Translations under genes and position numbers: made by a program
Assembly (NCBI GenBank): GCA_020628035.1
Contig: JAHDFS010000001.1
Location: 7,207-71,206, forward strand
Source: Rhizobiaceae bacterium
GTDB lineage: Bacteria > Pseudomonadota > Alphaproteobacteria > Rhizobiales > Rhizobiaceae
Direction of reading: 5' to 3'
Length of the DNA: 64,000 bases
The notes under the pieces: generated by a model
What the model saw: only the letters and a program-made list of their open reading frames with translations
What the model was told of the DNA's origin: nothing
Databases searched by the model: none
Shown here: in pieces, positions 25,535 to 34,167 of the stretch
Layout: each line of letters opens with the position of its first letter
Position numbering within the stretch: the stretch's first letter is position 1

Positions 25535-27130
25535 ATGACGCAAACAAAACAGCCCAATATCGTAATGATCCTTGCCGATCATGTCGCCTATGCCGGACAT
25601 TATGGATCGGAACGATATGACTATACTTGGCCACATTTAGAACGAATTGCCAAGGACGGGGCGAAGTTTAACAAAGCCTATGCCATTACGCCGGTATGTA
25701 CGCCATCTCGCGCAAGTTTTTTGACCGGGAAAAGACCCGATAAACACGGCATGCGATGGAATAGCGAATATCCAATCCCTTATAATAGAACCGAATTCAG
25801 AGACGATGAGCAATTGTATAATGCACATCTCACCAAGGTAGGTTATGAAAATTACTATTATGGAAAATGGCATTGTGGCATTGATAAAACAGCTGAAGAT
25901 TATGGCCTAAACGGCTGGAGCCTTGCAGAATATGGCAATCTTTATGCATCAGAACGCTACAAGGAATATTTAGCCAAAATCGATCAACCGCAACCCGTTT
26001 GTCGGATTGACCATCATTTGTTACGTCCTGAACTGGATGGCACCGAGGTTTTGATGAACCCGAACGAGCCATGGGATTTCATGGATGGCGCAGGCGTTCT
26101 ATTGGGATCAGCAGAAGTCCAAGAACAATTCTTTATCGCCAATCTTGCAATCGAACAAATTCAAAAGCTCGCCCAACGAAAAGATGACAAACCATTTTCC
26201 ATGGTGATCAGCATGTGGGGGCCGCATCACCCCTATTATCCAAGTGAAGAGTTTGCCAATCTCATCAACCCCGATGACATCCCGAAATATCCAAGTTTTG
26301 ACGAAAACCTGGACGATAAAGCCTGGCGCTATCGTATCCAACGAGATCTGCGCTGCCAGCATCGTGCCTTTGAACGCTGGCCAGACTGGAAAATCTGGCA
26401 AACGGTCATGGCACGCTGTTATGCAGCCGGTCTGCAAACCGATGCCGCGATTGGCAAAATTAGCGATGCGCTTGAAGCGGCTGGTTTAGCGGATGACACA
26501 CTTCTCATTGTTACGGCAGATCACGGAGATGGCATTGCCGCCCATGGGGCAGGATGGGATAAATATTCTTCTTTTACGGAAGAAGTTGGTCGTATCCCGC
26601 TCGTCATGCGCTGGCCTGAGGGTTTGACGAAAAACACTGAAATTGCTTCTCCCGTTAATTTGTTGGATGTGACGGCAACCATGCTGGCTGCTGCGGGTGC
26701 AACATCTCAATTCGATCAAGCGCTCAAACCTGATGGCGAGAGCCTTTTGCCGATGGTAAATGACGGCAAACAACGAGATCACATGATCTGCGATCATTAT
26801 GGTCATTCAGGCGATGTTTTATTCCAGAAAATTCTCTATCTGGATAACTGGAAATACACATCCGTTTGGGGTGATGATGATGAGCTCTATAACCTGAAAG
26901 ACGATCCTCATGAGCTCAACAATCTAATTGACGATGAGCCACAAAGAGATCGCGCTACGAAGATGCGTCAGATCATCTTAGATCATCTCACCCAACGACG
27001 CGATGAACGTAGCAAATGGCACAAAGCGGAATTTTGGGAGGATGGTATTGTATTTTCCTCACCAGAATGGCCGCGTGAAGAAACACTGCAAGTCTATAAG
27101 CTAAAGGTTCAACTGGGTTTACCGACGTAA
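25535..27130 (+). CDS. Sulfatase (cytoplasmic, type I, choline-sulfatase/phosphonate hydrolase-like)
   Basis: A 531-residue alkaline-phosphatase-superfamily hydrolase. The formylglycine motif CTPSR has Cys55, so activation by FGE is expected. Metal-site segments are NIVMILADH near the N-terminus (His replaces the usual second Asp or Gln) and TADHGDGIAAHG near residue 330. No signal peptide is present, so it acts on an intracellular sulfate or phosphonate ester. The 105 bp between LysR and this gene carry the 11-mer GCGATAGATGG twice, 60 bp apart. Its substrate may be the compound taken up by the adjacent TRAP system; inference. Confidence 0.9.
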   Translation: MTQTKQPNIVMILADHVAYAGHYGSERYDYTWPHLERIAKDGAKFNKAYAITPVCTPSRASFLTGKRPDKHGMRWNSEYPIPYNRTEFRDDEQLYNAHLTKVGYENYYYGKWHCGIDKTAEDYGLNGWSLAEYGNLYASERYKEYLAKIDQPQPVCRIDHHLLRPELDGTEVLMNPNEPWDFMDGAGVLLGSAEVQEQFFIANLAIEQIQKLAQRKDDKPFSMVISMWGPHHPYYPSEEFANLINPDDIPKYPSFDENLDDKAWRYRIQRDLRCQHRAFERWPDWKIWQTVMARCYAAGLQTDAAIGKISDALEAAGLADDTLLIVTADHGDGIAAHGAGWDKYSSFTEEVGRIPLVMRWPEGLTKNTEIASPVNLLDVTATMLAAAGATSQFDQALKPDGESLLPMVNDGKQRDHMICDHYGHSGDVLFQKILYLDNWKYTSVWGDDDELYNLKDDPHELNNLIDDEPQRDRATKMRQIILDHLTQRRDERSKWHKAEFWEDGIVFSSPEWPREETLQVYKLKVQLGLPT

Positions 27131-27152
27131 CGACAATTGAAATACGACATAA

Positions 27153-28487
27153 CTAAAACTGGATAAACACCTCAAATCCATCCGCCTCACCTCGTCGGGG
27201 CGAGAAAATGGTGAGCTTACCACTACATTGCTCAACGATGGATTTTGCTATTGATAATCCTAACCCGGTACCTTCTGCACTTGTATCGCCGCGTTCAAAC
27301 GGCAAGCCCAGACGTTCTATTACATCCTGCGGAACCACTTCACCCTCATTGGAAACCGATAAAGTTTTTTCACTCTGAATATCAATGCAAACTTTTTGAT
27401 CTAAAGCGCCATGAATAAGCGCGTTCTCAATCAGATTACGTAACAAAATCGCAAACGCGTCCTTTGTAAGCTTTGCGGATAATTGATGATTTTCAGAATT
27501 GGTGAGCTCGACGCGGTCACTCATTTTCGAATTGGAGCGAAAGTCATTTATGATGAGCGACAAAACAGGCATCAAATCCACATCTTGATCGCTTTTAGCA
27601 AAGCCCGCTTCAAGACGAGAGAACTGCAAGAGCTTCTCTGATAAGTCGGATAAATGGCGCAGCGATTTTTCGATATCATCAGCACGCTGTTTGCCCGGAA
27701 TGTTCGCAAGCTCAATAGCAAGTCTTTGCGCTTGCGCGAGGGCACCTGCTAAAGGCGTTCGCAATTCATGCGCACTTTTTGCAGCAAATGCCCGCTCAGT
27801 ATTGAGTGCTCGACCCAAACGATCCAAGAGACTGGCAACTTCGTCAGCAATGGGTGCGAGTTCGCGCGGATAAAAATTTGATGTTAAGGGAGAAAGGTTG
27901 GTTCCGTCGCGCTCTGCGATATCTTTTTGCAATTGATTAACTGGCTTCATCGCGTGCTTGGCTGCAAACCATACACCCAAAACCATGAGCGGGATCAAGG
28001 CAGCAAGTGGCAACAATAATGCCAAAATACTTTCCCAAAGTGCGTGGCTGCGATGATTAGTCCGTTCGGCAATAACAATGCCATATCCAGTTTCAGGATC
28101 GGTGATCGCGAAATATCTGACATTATCAATATTGGAAAACCCATCTAGCACCCCTGAGGACGCAATATCGGCCTGTAAATCATCTGAAAGCGCAATGCGT
28201 TTCCCACTGGCATTACGAATATAATAAGCAAAATTTGCGTTATAGTTTTGAAGCGAAGCTATCTCATATTCGTTTTCTGGCAATTCGCCCTCAGCCAATT
28301 CTTCCAAATCATGAATGGCAAGTGGCAACAATCGAATGGCCGCCTGTTCAAGCGATTGATCAAAGGCTTCATTTAGCTCATGGCGAACGACAAGACCAGA
28401 AATCATCGCAGCTCCGAGCCAAAAGCAAACAACGCCAAAGACGAGACCGAGTGTAAGTCTTCTGGTAATTGAAAAGGATCTATTCAT
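27153..28487 (-). CDS. Sensor histidine kinase
   Basis: A 444-residue membrane histidine kinase: membrane span near residue 12-32, periplasmic sensor region to about 150, second span around 160-180, HAMP linker, phospho-accepting histidine in AKSAHELRTPLAGAL, and a catalytic ATPase domain with N, G1 and G2 boxes (LLRNLIENALIHG, VSNEGEVV, GTGLGLSIAKSIVEQ). It resembles QseC/TctE-type kinases. Its start overlaps the response regulator stop by ATGA, so the regulator is translated first and the pair is coupled. It faces the flavin-module genes across 146 bp and probably controls them. Confidence 0.92.
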   Translation of the reverse strand: MNRSFSITRRLTLGLVFGVVCFWLGAAMISGLVVRHELNEAFDQSLEQAAIRLLPLAIHDLEELAEGELPENEYEIASLQNYNANFAYYIRNASGKRIALSDDLQADIASSGVLDGFSNIDNVRYFAITDPETGYGIVIAERTNHRSHALWESILALLLPLAALIPLMVLGVWFAAKHAMKPVNQLQKDIAERDGTNLSPLTSNFYPRELAPIADEVASLLDRLGRALNTERAFAAKSAHELRTPLAGALAQAQRLAIELANIPGKQRADDIEKSLRHLSDLSEKLLQFSRLEAGFAKSDQDVDLMPVLSLIINDFRSNSKMSDRVELTNSENHQLSAKLTKDAFAILLRNLIENALIHGALDQKVCIDIQSEKTLSVSNEGEVVPQDVIERLGLPFERGDTSAEGTGLGLSIAKSIVEQCSGKLTIFSPRRGEADGFEVFIQF

Positions 28488-29140
28488 TTATTGACCTGAT
28501 AACCAATCCCACGCACAGTGTGGACGATATTCTTACCAATCTTTTTGCGCAATCGGCTGATATAAACTTCTACAGCATTGCTTTCGATCTCAGCGCCAAA
28601 CTCATAAAGCGATTCTTCAATATCCCTTTTGGGAACGATCGCCCCGCGATTGCGTATGAGCCTTTCAAGTACCGACCATTCCCTTGCCGTTAAAGTAAGT
28701 TGCCTGTGGTTTAACGACACTGTTTTGCGTGCCAGATCAATTGTAAGATCATCAATTTCAATGCTTGGAAGCGTATGAGATGAATAACGCCGTGCAACGG
28801 CAGTTAATCGGGCGGTGAGTTCATTAAGATCATAAGGTTTAATGAGATAATCATCCGCGCCTGAATTAAGCCCTTCAATCCTCATTTCGATCTGATCTTG
28901 CGCAGTAGAAATAATGACCGGAACATCGTTAGCCTTGGACCGCAGATGATTAAGAATATCCATGCCCTTGCCATCTGGAAGACCAAGATCGAGCAAAACA
29001 AGTTCATAAGACGTTGTTTGCATCGCAAGCATGGTCTCATCAACACGCCTCATCCAATCAACACTATGACCGCTGGCGACAATGTGATCACGAATGGCCG
29101 CACCAAGAATATGGTCATCTTCTACAAACAATACACGCAA
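28484..29140 (-). CDS. OmpR-family response regulator
   Basis: A 218-residue regulator: receiver domain (about 1-118) with the phospho-acceptor Asp in LVLLDLGLPDG, acidic pair EDD near the N-terminus and Lys in LIKPYDLNEL; then an OmpR-type winged helix (about 125-218) with EVYISRLRKKIG and VRGIGYQV. The start is TTG, preceded by AGGA seven bases upstream; no in-frame ATG exists before the receiver begins. It partners the overlapping kinase gene and is divergent from the DUF2271 gene. Confidence 0.92.
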   Translation of the reverse strand: MRVLFVEDDHILGAAIRDHIVASGHSVDWMRRVDETMLAMQTTSYELVLLDLGLPDGKGMDILNHLRSKANDVPVIISTAQDQIEMRIEGLNSGADDYLIKPYDLNELTARLTAVARRYSSHTLPSIEIDDLTIDLARKTVSLNHRQLTLTAREWSVLERLIRNRGAIVPKRDIEESLYEFGAEIESNAVEVYISRLRKKIGKNIVHTVRGIGYQVNK

Positions 29141-29172
29141 ATGAAAATCCTTTCATGATCGCATTTGCGACA

Positions 29173-29210
29173 CAAACCTTACAGGAAGCTGAACAAATAT
29201 TTCAAACCTT
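29173..29210. promoter_or_regulatory. Direct repeat CAAACCTT, 30 bp apart
   Basis: CAAACCTT at 29173-29180 and 29203-29210, three helical turns apart, in the divergent region between the response regulator and the DUF2271 gene. OmpR-family regulators bind tandem half-sites on one DNA face, so this is a plausible binding site. The evidence is suggestive only. Confidence 0.35.
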
Positions 29211-29285
29211 GTAAGCATACTGTCAGCTTTCTTGCCTAGCTCTAACACACGTCAATTTTTTGAGCAAAACAGGAAAGGACAAAAA

Positions 29286-29759
29286 ATGAGGAAGACTTTA
29301 GCTGTACTTGCAATTTCAACGACACTAATTGCGCCGGGCATCGTTCAAGCTAAAAACATTTCAGCGACCATCACCATGAAAGGTTTTCGAGGCCCACCTG
29401 CTTATGTTGCGGTTTATCTTACAAAGCCCAATGGCCAATTCCATTCCACTTTGTCCGTCCATGGTAAAAAAAGTAAATATCGCAGGCATCTGCGTGGTTG
29501 GATCAGAGGTGCATCGCGATCCAAACAAAGGCTCGATGGCTTAACCGGTGCAAGTGTGGGGTCGGGACGCACGCTCACCGTTAGCGCAAATGTTCAAGAT
29601 TCGCTGTTAAACGCAGGCTATCAAGTTCACGTCGATACCGCCGTTGAAGATCGCGGTGAGTTTCGAAGTGATGCAGCCATCCAAGTCAACACATCTCAAC
29701 CAAGTGCCGTCACCGCAGGCAAGGGCTTCGTAAAATCACTGAAAGTTCAACTTAATTAG
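29286..29759 (+). CDS. DUF2271 secreted protein with FMN-attachment motif
   Basis: About 157 residues after ATG 29286, which has AGGAAAGGAC upstream (an open frame reaches back to 29232). A Sec signal peptide (about 1-22, ending VQA) sends it to the periplasm. The body fits DUF2271 predicted periplasmic proteins (MKGFRGPPAYVAVYL...). Residues 84-90 read DGLTGAS, which matches the ApbE flavinylation pattern Dxx(S/T)GA(S/T); Ser90 would carry FMN. With an ApbE and a PepSY-flavoreductase downstream, it is probably a flavinylated electron carrier. FMN attachment is inferred from the motif and neighbours. Confidence 0.8.
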   Translation: MRKTLAVLAISTTLIAPGIVQAKNISATITMKGFRGPPAYVAVYLTKPNGQFHSTLSVHGKKSKYRRHLRGWIRGASRSKQRLDGLTGASVGSGRTLTVSANVQDSLLNAGYQVHVDTAVEDRGEFRSDAAIQVNTSQPSAVTAGKGFVKSLKVQLN

Positions 29760-29770
29760 GAACAACTAAA

Positions 29771-31972
29771 ATGCGTTCTATTCACTCGCTGTTTGGTGTC
29801 GCGACCGCCATTTTGATCAGCGTGATCGCAATGACCGGAGCTTATCTCGCCTTTGAACCGGTCATCAACCAGTTTTCTGTTGCACAAAATTCTGGGTTAA
29901 GCGTCGCTGATATTGCCGGCATAACTGTCGATCATAACCCGCAGGTTGAGCGAATAGAACGCAAAGCAAATGGAGAATTTATTATCCATGCTGTCAGCCA
30001 AGATATTCCCACAAGTTCGGTGTTAGATCTTCAAACCAATCAGCTTCTACCAAAAGAAAAACCATCAGAACTCACCCAGTTTTTCACAGAACTTCATCGT
30101 TCATTGTTTTTGGCTGACTTTGGACGCGGTGTCATTGGGTTTGGCGCTTTTCTACTCATATTGATCTCATATTCGGGTCTTGCTCTATTGGCCAAACGAA
30201 TGGGCGGTTGGCGCAAAATATTTGCACCAGCTAAAGGTACCCATGCCCAAAAACGGCACATCGATGTGGCGCGTTTTACTTTGCTTGGCTTTTTGATTTC
30301 TGCGCTAACCGGAATTTATATGTCGCTTGCAACCTTTGGCGTTATTCCAAGTTCGTCAGATGAAACACTGCCCTTTCCCGATCAAGTGGCAGTGGGCGAA
30401 AAAATGTCAGTCGCCCAAATGCAAGGATTAGCGAACATTCCGGCCGCCAGTTTACGCGAACTCATTTTCCCCTATCCGGACGATCCGATGAATGTTTTCA
30501 CTATCAGAACGGATCAAGGTGAAGGTTTTATTGACCAAGTCACAGGTAAGATAATCGCATTCCAACCCAACTCGCTTTGGCAAAACATATACGAATCCGT
30601 CTATGTGATACATACGGGCCGAGGAGGAATTGCAGCCGCCGCATTCGCGCTCATATTAGGTCTTTGCGCATTGGCTGTTCCTTATCTTTCAATAACGGGC
30701 ATGGTCATCTGGTGGAGGCGCCGGAAAACAACGACACGCGCATTCTCAAATACCCCTCTTTCAAAAGCAACAACTGTCATCTTGGTTGGTAGCGATAGCG
30801 GTTCGACATGGGGGTTTGCTTCTACGCTTCACGAAGCTCTGGCAAGACATGGTGAGAATGTACACACCTCTTCGATGAATGAAGTGACGCAAACACATTT
30901 TAACGCGAGCAAAATCTTTATTCTGACATCAACTTATGGAGATGGAAACGCGCCCACATCTGCCGATAAATTCATAGAAAAACTGGAAAGTTTAAAGATC
31001 AATTCAAATACTCAGTTTACCGTTTTGGGATTTGGCGATCGCCAATTTTCCAATTTCTGTGGCTTTGCACATTTGGTGGAAAATCAACTTTTGAGAAAAG
31101 GTGCACACTTCTTTTTCCCATTAGCCAAAATTAATCAGCAAAGCTCAAGTGCATTTAAAGTTTGGGGCCAATATATATCGCGTTGTTTAAGCTGCGAAAT
31201 AGTGCTTGAACATAAGCTTAAACGCCCAGACACTAAAAAGATCACGCTCGAAAAAATCGTTGGCCGCTCGGAAGAAACAGAGGAACAAACAGCGATATTG
31301 AGGTTCAGAACGCCGCGTCATCACCTGAACCTATTGGGGCATGGCATTAAATTCAAAGCAGGCGATTTAATTGGTATCCTCCCCCCTGGAAGTCATAAAC
31401 CGCGCTATTATTCAATCGCATCATCTTCAGAGGATGGTTTTGTCGAAATCTGTGTAAAGCGCCACAAATTTGGCCTGTGTTCAAACTATCTTTTGAACCT
31501 AAATGTTGGTGACGAAATCGATCACTTCATTAAAGAAAATTATAACTTCAAGCCAGCACCCAATACCAAACCACTGGTCATGATCGGCGCTGGAACTGGC
31601 ATTGCGCCCCTGACTGGTTTTGCAAGAGAAAATGCCAAGAAACGTCCCACATATTTGTTTTGGGGTGGTCGAAATCCATATGTCGATTTCATCTACAAAG
31701 ACACATTGATCGATCTGACCAGACAACGAAAACTGAGCAAGTCCTACTTCGCATTTTCAAGATTTGCCAACCGGCTCTATGTGCAGGACAGACTTAGATC
31801 TGAAGCTGAGCTCTTAAAAAGACTCATAAATGACGGTGCTCAGATCATGGTCTGTGGTGGACCGGAAATGGCGTCCGGTGTGCGCGCAGCGATAGATGGT
31901 ATTGCGTCTCAACTGGGACAGAGCACGACTTCCCTACAACAACAAAAAAGGTATTTAGAAGATGTCTACTAA
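29771..31972 (+). CDS. PepSY membrane domain-flavodoxin-FNR fusion reductase
   Basis: A 733-residue fusion. Residues 1-320 are a PepSY-associated membrane region with four spans and periplasmic loops (HSLFGVATAIL, ELHRSLFLADFGRGVIG, YVIHTGRGG). Residues about 330-470 are a flavodoxin-like FMN domain (VILVGSDSGSTWGFA, ILTSTYGDGNAPTSA, LGFGDRQFSNFCGFA). Residues about 480-733 are an FAD/NAD(P)H module of the P450-reductase type (KPRYYSIASS, MIGAGTGIAPLTGF, ending RYLEDVY). It should carry electrons from cytosolic NADPH through FAD and FMN across the membrane to a periplasmic acceptor such as the DUF2271 flavoprotein or ferric complexes. Its gene lies 11 bp after DUF2271 and overlaps apbE. Confidence 0.88.
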   Translation: MRSIHSLFGVATAILISVIAMTGAYLAFEPVINQFSVAQNSGLSVADIAGITVDHNPQVERIERKANGEFIIHAVSQDIPTSSVLDLQTNQLLPKEKPSELTQFFTELHRSLFLADFGRGVIGFGAFLLILISYSGLALLAKRMGGWRKIFAPAKGTHAQKRHIDVARFTLLGFLISALTGIYMSLATFGVIPSSSDETLPFPDQVAVGEKMSVAQMQGLANIPAASLRELIFPYPDDPMNVFTIRTDQGEGFIDQVTGKIIAFQPNSLWQNIYESVYVIHTGRGGIAAAAFALILGLCALAVPYLSITGMVIWWRRRKTTTRAFSNTPLSKATTVILVGSDSGSTWGFASTLHEALARHGENVHTSSMNEVTQTHFNASKIFILTSTYGDGNAPTSADKFIEKLESLKINSNTQFTVLGFGDRQFSNFCGFAHLVENQLLRKGAHFFFPLAKINQQSSSAFKVWGQYISRCLSCEIVLEHKLKRPDTKKITLEKIVGRSEETEEQTAILRFRTPRHHLNLLGHGIKFKAGDLIGILPPGSHKPRYYSIASSSEDGFVEICVKRHKFGLCSNYLLNLNVGDEIDHFIKENYNFKPAPNTKPLVMIGAGTGIAPLTGFARENAKKRPTYLFWGGRNPYVDFIYKDTLIDLTRQRKLSKSYFAFSRFANRLYVQDRLRSEAELLKRLINDGAQIMVCGGPEMASGVRAAIDGIASQLGQSTTSLQQQKRYLEDVY

Positions 31973-32957
31973 TCCAGATATGGGCGTTATATTTATTCCA
32001 TCTATCCAACCAGAATTGAAGCACTACACCATCCACGGCCCCACAATGGGAACACGTTATTCAGCAAGTTTTTATGCGCCATCGTCCATAGATATCGCAA
32101 AGCTTCATCGCTATCTGCAAAGAGCCGTAGACAATGTGGATGATCAAATGTCTCCGTGGAAAAAGCAATCTGACTTAGTACGTTTCAATGCAGAACCGAT
32201 CGAAAAATGGATTGATATCCCCCTTGAAATGGCTGTTGTAATCAGCCAAGCCCTGAATATCAGCAATCTAAGCAATGGTGCTTTCAACATTGGTGTGGGG
32301 GATCTCATAAATATGTGGGGCTTTGGTCCTGACGAAGAATTTGTTGACGACCCTTCAACAGATACGCTTGTTGTTCCGCCTGCTCATCATGTATTTGAAC
32401 TGGATATGGAAAGATTTCAGTTAAAGCGAAATGCCGCCGTCGCGCTTGATCTATGCGGAATTGCAAAAGGCTTTGGTGTCGATGAATTAGCACGCGTTCT
32501 GATCAATTTTGATATCAATGATTTTTTCGTATCGATTGATGGGGAGATCAAAGCCTCAGGTTCAAAACCAGGAGATACTCCATGGAATGTGGGGATTGAA
32601 AACCCAGATCCGTTAATACGCGATGCCGACATCAGCCTTGAGATTGAAGACATTGCGATTGCAACATCAGGGGATTACCGTCATTTCAAAAACACCGGTG
32701 ATCACAAAATTTCCCACACGATGAACGCTGAACGAGGTCTGCCCGTTATGAGCAAAACCACATCTGTGACAATTGCTGCAAAAAACTGCATCTCGGCAGA
32801 CGCTTGGGCCACGGCGTTGATGGTTATGGAGCGAAAAGACGCGATTGCGCTTGCTGATCAGATAGGCATCGATGCATTTATCTGCGAGCGATCAGACGAA
32901 GGGGTAAATTCATACGCAGCGGGTGCTTTTTCCGCGTTAGCAAGTGAATTAAACTGA
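31962..32957 (+). CDS. apbE: ApbE family FAD:protein FMN transferase
   Basis: A 331-residue ApbE-fold protein: GPTMGTRYSASFY near residue 28, substrate/metal region DLCGIAKGFGVDELA near 163, HTMNAERGLPV (usually HxxDPxTGxP) and SADAWATALMVM. It transfers FMN from FAD to Ser/Thr of exported flavoproteins, here probably the DUF2271 protein. Unlike most ApbE proteins it shows no signal peptide or lipobox from any plausible start (31962 or 31980), so its site of action is uncertain. The first ATG overlaps the reductase gene end by 11 bases. Confidence 0.9.
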   Translation: MSTNPDMGVIFIPSIQPELKHYTIHGPTMGTRYSASFYAPSSIDIAKLHRYLQRAVDNVDDQMSPWKKQSDLVRFNAEPIEKWIDIPLEMAVVISQALNISNLSNGAFNIGVGDLINMWGFGPDEEFVDDPSTDTLVVPPAHHVFELDMERFQLKRNAAVALDLCGIAKGFGVDELARVLINFDINDFFVSIDGEIKASGSKPGDTPWNVGIENPDPLIRDADISLEIEDIAIATSGDYRHFKNTGDHKISHTMNAERGLPVMSKTTSVTIAAKNCISADAWATALMVMERKDAIALADQIGIDAFICERSDEGVNSYAAGAFSALASELN

Positions 32958-33116
32958 TACAGATTTCGCAGGTGCTAGCAAAGAATATAAAAGCCCTATG
33001 GGTCCGAAAACCACGCCCAAGACCGAATGTAATTTAACGTTCAAATTCTTGCGCTCGGCAATTTGAGAACTCAAAATGCCACACGCCAAGGAAACAACTA
33101 ACGCGATCACCAACAT
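32949..33116 (-). CDS. Small 55-residue hydrophobic protein
   Basis: A short frame from ATG 33116 (GGGAGAG five bases upstream) to the stop at 32949-32951. It encodes 55 residues beginning MLVIALVVSLACGILSSQIA, a possible single membrane anchor or signal, and then a second hydrophobic stretch (LGVVFGPIGLLYSLLAP). It resembles small Rhizobiales hydrophobic proteins with a short hairpin of two segments. It ends convergently inside the last codons of apbE (9-base overlap). No function can be given. The rest of the interval up to 33222 holds no other gene. Confidence 0.5.
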   Translation of the reverse strand: MLVIALVVSLACGILSSQIAERKNLNVKLHSVLGVVFGPIGLLYSLLAPAKSVSV

Positions 33117-33222
33117 AAATCTCTCCCACTCAAAATCTCACCTTATATGTGGGATGCAGCTTTCTAATTTCAAGTTCCATAGAACGTTAAGTAATATTTC
33201 TAAGCTGAATTCCAAAAAGCGC

Positions 33223-33253
33223 TTGACCCTGACACTAGTGTCAATGCTCTAGA
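33223..33253 (+). promoter_or_regulatory. MerR-type promoter with 19-bp spacer and central dyad
   Basis: A -35 box TTGACC (33223-33228) and -10-like TCTAGA (33248-33253) are separated by exactly 19 bp, the overlong spacing characteristic of MerR-activated promoters. The spacer holds the perfect palindrome TGACACTAGTGTCA (33230-33243). It lies 42 bp before the SDR start. The MerR regulator at 34168 is the obvious binding candidate. Confidence 0.65.
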
Positions 33254-33295
33254 AGATCATTCGCATCAAATTTTGCAGCATTAATAAGGAGCATT

Positions 33296-34066
33296 ATGCG
33301 AATGACTAATCAGAATAATTGGCAGGATAAAGTAGCAATCGTAACCGGGGGCAGTTCGGGTATTGGACTGGCAACAACAAAAGCGCTTATTGAACAAGGC
33401 GCAAAAGTTCTCATTACCGGCCGTAATGAAGACAAGCTCAATGAAACCGCTGCGTCTGTAGATGGCATTGTAACTCTTAAGATTGATAGCGCTGATCCCG
33501 ACAGTGGCAAACGCATCACCGAGATGGCGCTTGAAAAGTTTCAACATATCGATCTAATCGTCAATAATTCTGGTGCTGGTCAGCCAATGCCAATGGCGGC
33601 CTATGACGCAGATGTCATCAACAATATGTCGGCTGTGAATATCATTGCGCCCTCCATTTTGATCAAAGAAGCAAAAACCGAATTGAGCAAATCCAAAGGA
33701 GCCATCGTCAATATTGGCACAGCTGTATCACGAAACGCGGTTCCAATGATCGCCCATTACGCAGCAACAAAAGCGGCGCTGGAACATCTGACAAAATCCT
33801 GGGCGATCGAACTGGCAAGCGATGGCATTCGCGTGAATGCTATTTCGCCCGGCCCCGTAAAAAGCGGCGCGCTGACTGGTATGATGGGCTTGCCCGAAGA
33901 GATGGCACAACAAATTGAGGAACAGGAAGCCAAGCAGGTTCCCTTGGGTCGCCGTGGATTAACATCAGATATTGTGCCTTGGATCCTCCGACTAGGCCAT
34001 ACCGAAAATGAGTGGCTAACCGGACAAGTCCTTACAATCGACGGCGGTTGGTCTTTACGAGATTGA
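33296..34066 (+). CDS. Short-chain dehydrogenase/reductase (SDR)
   Basis: A 256-residue classical SDR: cofactor motif VTGGSSGIGLA, NNSGAG, catalytic Tyr-x-x-x-Lys in HYAATKAALEHL, and the C-terminal GQVLTIDGGWSLRD. It is a cytosolic NAD(P)-dependent oxidoreductase of unknown substrate. The ATG at 33296 has GGAG six bases upstream. It follows a MerR-type promoter and is followed by a hairpin and a MerR gene, suggesting an inducible stress or xenobiotic response gene. Confidence 0.92.
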   Translation: MRMTNQNNWQDKVAIVTGGSSGIGLATTKALIEQGAKVLITGRNEDKLNETAASVDGIVTLKIDSADPDSGKRITEMALEKFQHIDLIVNNSGAGQPMPMAAYDADVINNMSAVNIIAPSILIKEAKTELSKSKGAIVNIGTAVSRNAVPMIAHYAATKAALEHLTKSWAIELASDGIRVNAISPGPVKSGALTGMMGLPEEMAQQIEEQEAKQVPLGRRGLTSDIVPWILRLGHTENEWLTGQVLTIDGGWSLRD

Positions 34067-34079
34067 TGTGATGATACGT

Positions 34080-34104
34080 CTGGGCGGGTCAATTGCCCAC
34101 CCAG
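34080..34104 (+). terminator. Hairpin between SDR and MerR genes
   Basis: CTGGGCGGG / CCCACCCAG arms (eight of nine pairs) with a 7-base loop, 13 bp after the SDR stop. It lacks a U-tract, so it may be a weak terminator or an mRNA 3'-end stabiliser. Confidence 0.4.
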
Positions 34105-34167
34105 CGACCACTTGATCAATACTCAGACCACACCCACATAAACTTGAACAAATGAGTGAGGACAAAA

